Source: Synura sp. LO234KE (Eukaryota; Sar; Synurophyceae; Synurales; Mallomonadaceae). Taken from it: a stretch of DNA of 15,305 nucleotides. The translations under genes and the position numbers were made by a program. Where the stretch lies: assembly GCA_015143735.1 (NCBI GenBank), contig VKHC01000217.1, forward strand, positions 1 to 15,305. Reading direction: 5' to 3'. Each line of letters starts with the position of its first letter. The first letter of the stretch is position 1. Positions 9,311 to 15,305 of the stretch are shown here, in pieces. Under the pieces are notes generated by a model, which had not been told where the DNA came from, ran no database searches, and was given only the letters and a program-made list of their open reading frames with translations.

Positions 9311-10848
9311 AGTACTGTCTAAAATGTTACGGATGTACCACTTAAACACATAGCTTAAGTTCTTGCATCTAAATATGGCTATAGTATTTCTCTACTTTAT
9401 TAGTACTTCGGTATACTTCGCAAGAAGTAAAGCTTCAATAAAAACTGATGTTGTACTTTAGGGCCCTTTGATGGATACTAGAGGGCAGGTTTGATCAGTA
9501 TTTAGAGGTTCGATTGATTTCTACCTATTGTCTCTCTTGGTGACTGTGCAACTACCTATTTTCGGCAAGCTACCTCCACTACTTCCCAAAGAAAGCAAAA
9601 CTTTGGAAATTGAAACTTTGATTAAGCTAAACTTTAGATACTTAAATTGTAATTTAGAGTGACCACCCCCCTAATCGTACGGTCATCATGAATGTAGACT
9701 TTGTTAATGTGATACTAGGAAGATTCAGCCTAGCAGCCTAGCAGAGATCCCGAATCACACTAATTTTGCTTAAGTGGGTGCCATCAGCCATTCTAAGTAC
9801 CCGGTCATAGCGATTATCGTCGTGTACACAACTCTTTGACCATCTGGAGCGATTATCATGGTCATATTATGTATATAGTTGGTAGAATTTCATCCTCCTC
9901 TTCCACCACGAACGGCGGTTGCTCAGTACAGAAACGTTAAAGGTCAAAACAGGTTTAGATAGCAACACAGGCTTACAGTGTAAACAAAATGGAAAGGAGC
10001 GAATCACCAGGACCTCTGCTCAGAATTGCAACACGATTTATTGCCGTATCGGATAAATAGAGTACCAGGAAGAATCATTTCGCGGAATAAAACGGCAAAT
10101 CCGGCGAATAAGGAAATACCATCAGAAACAAGAGCTGTTTAATTAATGTACTACGAGTAGGTGTACAAGCAGAGTATGTGCAAGTGAAGTACGGCATTTA
10201 CTTCTAGTGGGGAGGCCTTCAGTTGCGCATGAATAATTATTTATTAATGCATATGTTGAATTGTTTTCAAAGATCGAATTTTCCATTCTCCACCTGAGTC
10301 AATGAATTCAATGAATTTATGAGAATTTAGTTCATGCCATTGCGACCACCAGAAACCTAAACGGATGAGCTGCCGCAAATGACGGTGATACTAAGTGAAG
10401 AGCTTGCAAAACTCGAAAATGTTTAGAAATTCGCCTATCAACACACACGATCATTTCCTACTTATAATTTATGATAAATATCGAGCAATAAATATTTCTT
10501 CCTTAGCCCCTCAGCTATATCTTCTGCGTAAATCACAACAGCAAGAATACAATACATTATTTTTACATGGGGCCTCAAAGAGAAAATTATTCACACCAAC
10601 AAGTTTTAATAAGACATAAATTTGATAATCTACTAAGTCTTTCATATGATACTTTGAGAAGTATTGTCATGTACCATGATAACATTTTGACCTATTTCCT
10701 GCACAGGTACCAAAATGTAGTTCAAACTTAAATTCATCAAGTTTTCCAACTATACATCACAAGATATTAATTAGACAATATAATAAGCCTTTTCAATGAT
10801 ACTTTGGGATTCCTTGCATCTTGATTTTAATCACTCTTTTTCCATATT
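9311..10848. other. AT-rich intergenic DNA, no gene seen
   Basis: No frame in this stretch has recognisable protein features; the 74-codon frame at 10395-10619 reads like translated AT-rich noncoding DNA. A diverged local duplication of about 42 bp is visible (10624-10665 against 10774-10815, both containing atgatactttg). An AATAAA at 9438 has no gene attached. Confidence 0.5.
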
Positions 10849-10989
10849 GCTGTCTGAAAGGCTAAATGTATGTTAACTAATATCTAAAAGGTGTTTCGTT
10901 CCCATAATTTTCATTATCATTAAATTTATGTTGTGGGAAGGTAATACGTGAAGGATTTTAGTTAGATCACGTTTAGCCTTTCAGGCAGC
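10849..10989. repeat. 141-bp imperfect palindrome (fold-back / MITE-like or hairpin RNA precursor)
   Basis: The left arm from 10849 and the reverse complement of the right arm ending at 10989 align without gaps for 59 positions, with 43 matches (73%). The outer 20 bp match at 18 (gctgtctgaaaggctaaatg against gctgcctgaaaggctaaacg). Several mismatches would be G:U pairs in RNA. Arms meet around a loop of about 23 nt. No clear target-site duplication flanks it. Candidates are a decayed foldback/MITE or a hairpin RNA precursor; the sequence alone does not decide. It ends about 280 bp upstream of the ATG at 11271. Confidence 0.75.
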
Positions 10990-11270
10990 TAAACAATAAA
11001 AAAATTAGTGAGAGTGAGGGTGCAATATATCTCACGAGAACATGTTTCGCACGCTCAAGTCTCAGTTACATTTTGGTTCCTGTTCTGGAAAATGGTTAAT
11101 AGGTGACGGATTTATTTGTCTAGTATTGAATTTGCGCCACGTACCCTGCAGGAAGTGCAACTTACAAATATATATCCATTCCAGCAAAGTACCTCCTTGC
11201 AGTGCTAACTTCCTCACATTGCCAAAAGCGTAAATTAAACCACATTATTATTGCTTGACTTCCGAATAAA

Positions 11271-12968
11271 ATGATTTCGGAGTTAGAGGGAGGTCATTTT
11301 GTACGGGAGTTATCAAAATTTTATATCCATCGTTTTGAAGCACCGATATTATTCCCTGATCCGATAGCGTTGGTCGATCCCGCTGTGAATCTAGAGGCAG
11401 TAGTGGTAGCGAAAAGGATAGGTGATGCTATGAAGATGCTCTGCACGAGAATTCCTGGTAACTTAAGTCCGTGAAAAATTTATTAAATTATTAGTATATG
11501 CGTAGGTCTTCCGGCTAAAATAAAAGCAAATGTTAGGAATACTCGATCAGCCTATTCTTTGAATGAAAAAATGAAATGCCAAAACCGCGAAAATGCAAGT
11601 ATGACAAGAAGGAGACGCCGTGTTTACAATGAATTGCTGACCTGCCTGTTAAATGATTTGAATATTTTGCTGGCCCCTGAAATCGAGTGCGGCATGGATA
11701 AAATGGACGAGATTATTCCGATACGAGAGTTGGACTTACCTCCAGTGTGTGTTGCAGTTCCTCAGTTTTTCGTGGGTAATTTGGGACAAATATCCCAAAG
11801 CGTGCTATTGTCCACAGCTCTTAAATATTTCAAAGCTCGCGTGGATATTGACCCAAAAGCTAAATTATGGGACTCTATGTGCGTAAATGATGTGTATCAA
11901 TCAATTTCGCCGTGTCCACCATACGTATTCTTGAATGGGCGAGGCGGGATCGATGATATACATGAAAGTCATGGAATTAGGGATATTATAGAATGCGCAG
12001 GTCTGCGACTACAATTAGCCAAAAAGGTAATTCTTCTTTTATATACTTTGGTCATCTTATATTTTCACTGCGTTAATGAACAGTGTTTGCTAAATGACGT
12101 AGGATATTCAGAACCCGTGGGAGATATTGTCTTAAATAAACATGACTTTTCAGTGAATAACGCGGGCTCTACATCGCTGCTTGTAGCGTATCGCTACGAA
12201 CTTTACGAGGCACAAGTACTTTCCAATGGGATATATGTTCCCAAGAGCCACTGGCGACACATCTTATCCATAAATGTTTTAAGCTGCATCATGTTTAATT
12301 CTCATGGATTGATTACGGCAGTAAAGGAACAGTACAACAAGGAGGACCACATCAATTCATGGCAGAGAGTACAGTCTCTGATTTCGACACGCTTTAAGAA
12401 TATAAGCTGCAAAGGAACGTCCTATCAAAGTGATATTTGGGATTCCCAGCAGCAGCAGCAGCAGCACCAAATTCAGATCTACCCGAGGCATACAGTATCA
12501 GTATCGCCCATGATGCAGACACCTTTAAGTGTGTCTCCATTCACATCTGCCAGTCGAAGTCAAAGCGCTTCCCTCTACCCTCCATACACTGGACCATGGT
12601 GTGAAGGGCAGTATAGTTTGTCCCCGGCGCTTCCCCTGCCTGAGTCTACTCACCAAGCTGGGAGTGATCCTCGAGGACCTCTTGGGTTGTCAGCTGCTGT
12701 TCCAAACTCGCAGCATTTACGAGACTGTAAAATCCTGAATGATAGTTTTTGTCCGGGGACAAACGGAACCGTTGACAATAGCTCTTTCAATTCTGATAGG
12801 AACGAATACGAAGATGCCAGCATGGTCCAAAATCACCTGTACCGACCTGCAAGTAAGGAGAGCCCTGTATTTGGTGAATCTTCTAGAGACGGCAAGTGGG
12901 AGAGGTTCGATTGCTCAGTGGAGGAATTGTATGCTCTTGTAAATCAAGACATACTCCTTCCACTGTAA
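11271..12968 (+). CDS. Unrecognised protein with polyQ and Ser/Pro-rich C-terminal half (2 or 3 exons)
   Basis: ATG at 11271 is the first Met after an in-frame stop at 11256-11258. The exons 11271..11457 and 11551..12968 join in phase 1 and give 534 residues. If a second candidate intron (12027-12083) is removed, the length is 515. Seen: an acidic/hydrophobic start (MISELEGGHFVRELSKFY); a basic run of five Arg at residues 82-86; a globular-looking region to about residue 330 with no motif I know; six Gln at 362-367 (unspliced numbering); then a Ser/Pro/Tyr-rich, low-complexity stretch ending in a charged, more ordered tail (VEELYALVNQDILLPL). No signal peptide is seen. The only membrane-like segment is the one encoded by the candidate intron. 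The polyQ and Ser/Pro tail is a look shared by many eukaryotic regulatory proteins, but no family is claimed. A TATA-like run (atatatat, about 11168-11175) lies about 95 bp upstream of the ATG; AATAAA at 13271 is the nearest downstream poly(A)-like signal. Confidence 0.72.
11458..11550 (+). other. Intron 1 of the orphan gene
   Basis: A 93-nt candidate GT-AG intron (gtaact ... ctcgatcag). It splits a codon after the first base and links two frames that both look protein-like, ending at CTRIP and resuming at YSLNEK. Without splicing the first frame stops at 11472-11474. Several other AGs lie upstream, but only a minority keep the frame, and this is the last and most regular one. Confidence 0.65.
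12027..12083 (+). other. Candidate short in-frame intron (57 nt) of the orphan gene
   Basis: Donor AAG|gtaatt and acceptor gaacag lie on codon boundaries 57 nt apart, with a T-rich interior and a possible branch site (gttaatg). Read through, it encodes VILLLYTLVILYFHCVNEQ, a hydrophobic insert unlike the charged sequence on either side. Removal or retention both keep the frame, so it could be constitutive, alternative, or a true membrane segment. Confidence 0.5.
12447..12464 (+). repeat. (CAG)6 microsatellite coding polyglutamine
   Basis: Six perfect CAG codons followed by CAC CAA give QQQQQQHQ in the orphan protein. The pure, uninterrupted codon run suggests slippage rather than selection for each residue. 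Confidence 0.97.
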
Positions 12969-14397
12969 CCATTTTGATGCTGACCCTATAGTAGTGGAAA
13001 GAATATTATTGCCCCTAATTCTATATACTGACAACTGACGGTTTGTACAGAGTCATGTATCTGAGTGACACGTCAAGGCCATTGGCAGTTTTGGATCTAA
13101 GGGACATTTAATCGTTTTTGATTTAAAAGGTAACTAAGGGAAGAGAGATCTGATGACGCGATAAGATGAGTCAATGGGTAAGCTAGAGTCCTCCAGTGAG
13201 TTTCGGTTTCGTCTCGTATTTGAGGTTGACTACATTTCATTCCTAATGTTCCGCTAAGAATTGCATTGGTAATAAATCGAATAATACAACTATTTCTGAC
13301 TGCTGGTTTCTAATTCGGCTTCTAAAACCATAAAAAATAATAGTTTGACCCACTACGTACGAGGCAATAGCCGCCAAGAATACGTTTCAGATTTAGCAGC
13401 AGTACGGCAGGTAATCGACAGACACAGGACGGGGTACCTACATCGCGAGAAGGAGGAAGTCATGATGTATCCCCCAAAGAACGATGCACTTGCATCATCA
13501 TCAATCGATATATTTTTTACCCAGTTTTTCAAAATACGTTCTTATTTATACTACAACACATTCCGATTATGAGTGGCTCTGCCGCAGAACATGCAAAATT
13601 GCCCCAGATCACCGCCTTGTAGGCTGTCAAACTTACGTATTCAACCGCGGCTCCGGGATTGTAGTTCGGCCACCAGCAGTAGAACCAACGACTAGTCTTT
13701 TTCTGGGCTATACTAGGGTGGCGACAGCATCTTCCAATTGCCGCAGTCAGATCTCCGATCCAAATAAAACCCGATCGTGACAAGATCTTTAATTTTAAGC
13801 TATATTGAACTTGGATTTCGGATGCGGACATCAAGAAAATATTCTCTCTTAACACAACCTTTAGCTCTACTTCATGCGAATTAAGGATATCAGCACACTC
13901 TAAGCGTGTTCCGGCTTCCGTTGATATACACCCACCTCGTCAGTTGGCACTAATAATATTGTAGATGACAACCACCTGGCTCAAATTGCAATTATTTTGT
14001 ACAACTTACTTGGTCGCGAGACTTGCAACTCGCTGCGTACAGTGGCAGTGGAAGGGATTCATGTTCTCCAAAGTCAACTTACTCAGGCAACATTATCAAT
14101 GTGAATCATTTTGTCAACGGTGGTGACATCTCAAGATAGTTTCGTAACCTCGCCCATCTGAATTGCAATTATTTAGTTCTCGACTCTTAAGAAATATGAT
14201 CGAAATATTGAATTAAATCAGATAAAATATATATTTGCGGTACGCAAATTTTACTATTTATACCTAAATTTTGCGATTTGCGCCTGTTGTGGAACAGAAG
14301 AGCTGAATAGGAAGTGATAAACAACTGTGACGGTGGGGTCTAAAGTAAAGAACTTTGGAGAGGGTTAACTATTATCCTGGAGGATTAGCAAAAATGG
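12969..14397. other. Intergenic region, no firm gene
   Basis: Frames at 13345-13572 (+), 13484-13780 (+) and 13855-13529 (-) overlap one another and show no known motif. A possible donor (gcag|gtaatc near 13411) follows a protein-like stretch (EYVSDLAAVRQ), so a small exon cannot be excluded. The block 13600-13760 is richer in GC than its surroundings, which may mark a foreign fragment. A hairpin atttgcg/cgcaaat sits at 14233-14249. Confidence 0.4.
14233..14249. repeat. Short perfect hairpin (7-bp stem, 3-nt loop)
   Basis: atttgcg, gta, cgcaaat, inside an AT-rich stretch. Related strings (ttttgcgatttgcgc) follow within 40 bp. No role can be assigned. Confidence 0.45.
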
Positions 14398-15279
14398 ATG
14401 AATCTCCTGGGCCAGTCTTCCCTCAGCCGACCCAGCTCTCCTCCGGTATTTTCAAAGGAAATTCAAGCCGTACACTCCACGTCTTGTAGCGGCTCACCAT
14501 GCTCTTTATGGGGTAAGGTTAAGGCATATTCCTGGGGTTTAAACATCGTGGAAGGACGCGCAGCTGCAGACCGGCATCCACAGCGATGTGAAGCGGTCCA
14601 AAAAGAGGAAAAAAGGAGAGGACTTTGTCGCATCCGTGGTTACCCTGGGCTAGCCTCCGCTTACAAAACCCACAGCCCCAATTTTCACCGATTGTTCGGC
14701 CTCTATACGACCGCCTCTGCTAGCTGGGGAGTCCATATCAAACAACCGGATTCCGAACCAGTCGACCTCTGGGCTCCCGCCGACGTCGACTCCCATGACT
14801 CCGACTGGATCGGAGCATTATTGCGTCCCACCAACAACACCGCAGAGGTCAGTGCCTCTTTCGTGCCCTGCGATGGATAATCTCCTCTGCATAATCTCTA
14901 ACCCACCCGGAAGGACCAGAACCTCCTCACCGACAGGGTATACTGCGTCCGACTGTTCGCTGACAGCTCCATCAAGGGAAGATCTAACAAGGTTCTGATT
15001 ATTGCTAAAGTGCGTCGCGTCCTCAGCAAGTACAAACTTCGTCATAGTTTATCGATTGGGTAGACCAAGGCTTACACCGGTCTTCTCTCGCCGGAAGGCC
15101 TTGGGAATGCGGCGAATCGCCTAGCGGCGCGAGGACGGGCTCAACATCAACGGCGGTCCTGGTGCCAGTCCTTCCTCCACATGCCCGCGCACCGCGTCCG
15201 GCCCCAACGTACGGAGTATCCCGAAAATCTTATAGTTAATTACGGTGAGGTGAACAGGCAATATCATACCCGACAGTGA
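14398..15279 (+). pseudogene. Decayed RNase H domain, probably from a retroelement
   Basis: One frame carries an RNase H fold in order, interrupted by TAA at 14878, TAA at 14899 and TAG at 15061. Strand 1 is LFGLYTTASASWGVHI (near 14692-14740), where the expected TDGS Asp is missing. TNNTAEVSA (14827-14853) keeps the catalytic Glu at 14845. LFADSS keeps the next Asp at 14962. The TAG takes the place of the usual Trp before the KxHTG loop; here the loop reads TKAYTG, with Tyr at 15073 where His is expected. EGLGNAANRLAARG follows, with Asn at 15115 where the last Asp is expected. There is no frameshift across the domain, so decay is by substitution. Family knowledge: RNase H of this wording accompanies non-LTR or other retroelements in protists. 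No reverse transcriptase was recognised upstream, so the source element is truncated or unidentified. Confidence 0.7.
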
Positions 15280-15305
15280 AACAAAAATCGCACCCCCCAC
15301 CGAAA

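Noticed and set aside
12529-12942. Two further plus-strand frames (12529-12738 and 12739-12942) overlapping the orphan gene
   Set aside because: They are other-frame shadows of the Ser/Pro-rich and C-terminal coding region.
13529-13855. Minus-strand frame of 108 codons
   Set aside because: It has no recognisable motif and overlaps two equally plausible plus frames; there is not enough to call a gene.
13984-14174. aattgcaattattt occurring twice
   Set aside because: A 14-mer match between two AT-rich places is expected by chance in a window of this size.
1-15305. tRNA, rRNA and CRISPR signals
   Set aside because: Scanned for T-arm consensus, long rRNA-like stretches and regularly spaced repeats; none seen.

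Overview
The window looks like nuclear DNA of a eukaryote, probably a protist or alga. Both non-transposon genes read correctly only when GT-AG introns are removed, there is no operon layout, and decayed Ty1/copia-type retrotransposon sequence fills much of the left half. The ATP-lid wording of the histidine kinase (QFNPEVLQAGGGSGLGL, then ISKSIVDLHGG) resembles hybrid kinases I associate with stramenopile algae. That lineage call is an inference from memory and is not secure.

Layout. Bases 1-2476 (+) hold the 3' part of a hybrid histidine kinase gene in four exons: the end of the dimerisation domain, a complete ATPase domain, a Ser/Glu-rich linker and a complete receiver domain. Bases 2782-4550 (-) are a wrecked copia segment with the order Gag zinc knuckle, protease, pre-integrase, integrase. 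Bases 5060-7157 (-) are a second copia segment with the order pre-RT linker, reverse transcriptase, RNase H. Read along the minus strand, the RT-RNase H half comes before the Gag-PR-INT half. This is a circularly permuted or tandem/nested arrangement, not an intact element. Bases 7170-9310 contain two diverged direct copies of a roughly 660-680 bp noncoding repeat about 1.48 kb apart; the first copy carries an internal 57-bp tandem duplication. Bases 9311-11270 are AT-rich and geneless apart from a 141-bp near-perfectly symmetric imperfect palindrome (10849-10989). Bases 11271-12968 (+) hold an unrecognised gene of two or three exons (534 or 515 aa) with a charged N-terminal half and a Gln/Ser/Pro-rich C-terminal half. 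Bases 12969-14397 show nothing firm. Bases 14398-15279 (+) are a decayed RNase H domain with three internal stops, all in one frame.

The two host genes are not evidently functionally linked. The kinase would be a phosphorelay sensor/transmitter, and the second gene has no assignable role. I found no tRNA, rRNA, CRISPR array or bacterial-type operon. The least ordinary features are the permuted copia remnant, the long ungapped palindrome upstream of the orphan gene, and the in-frame 57-nt candidate intron in that gene.
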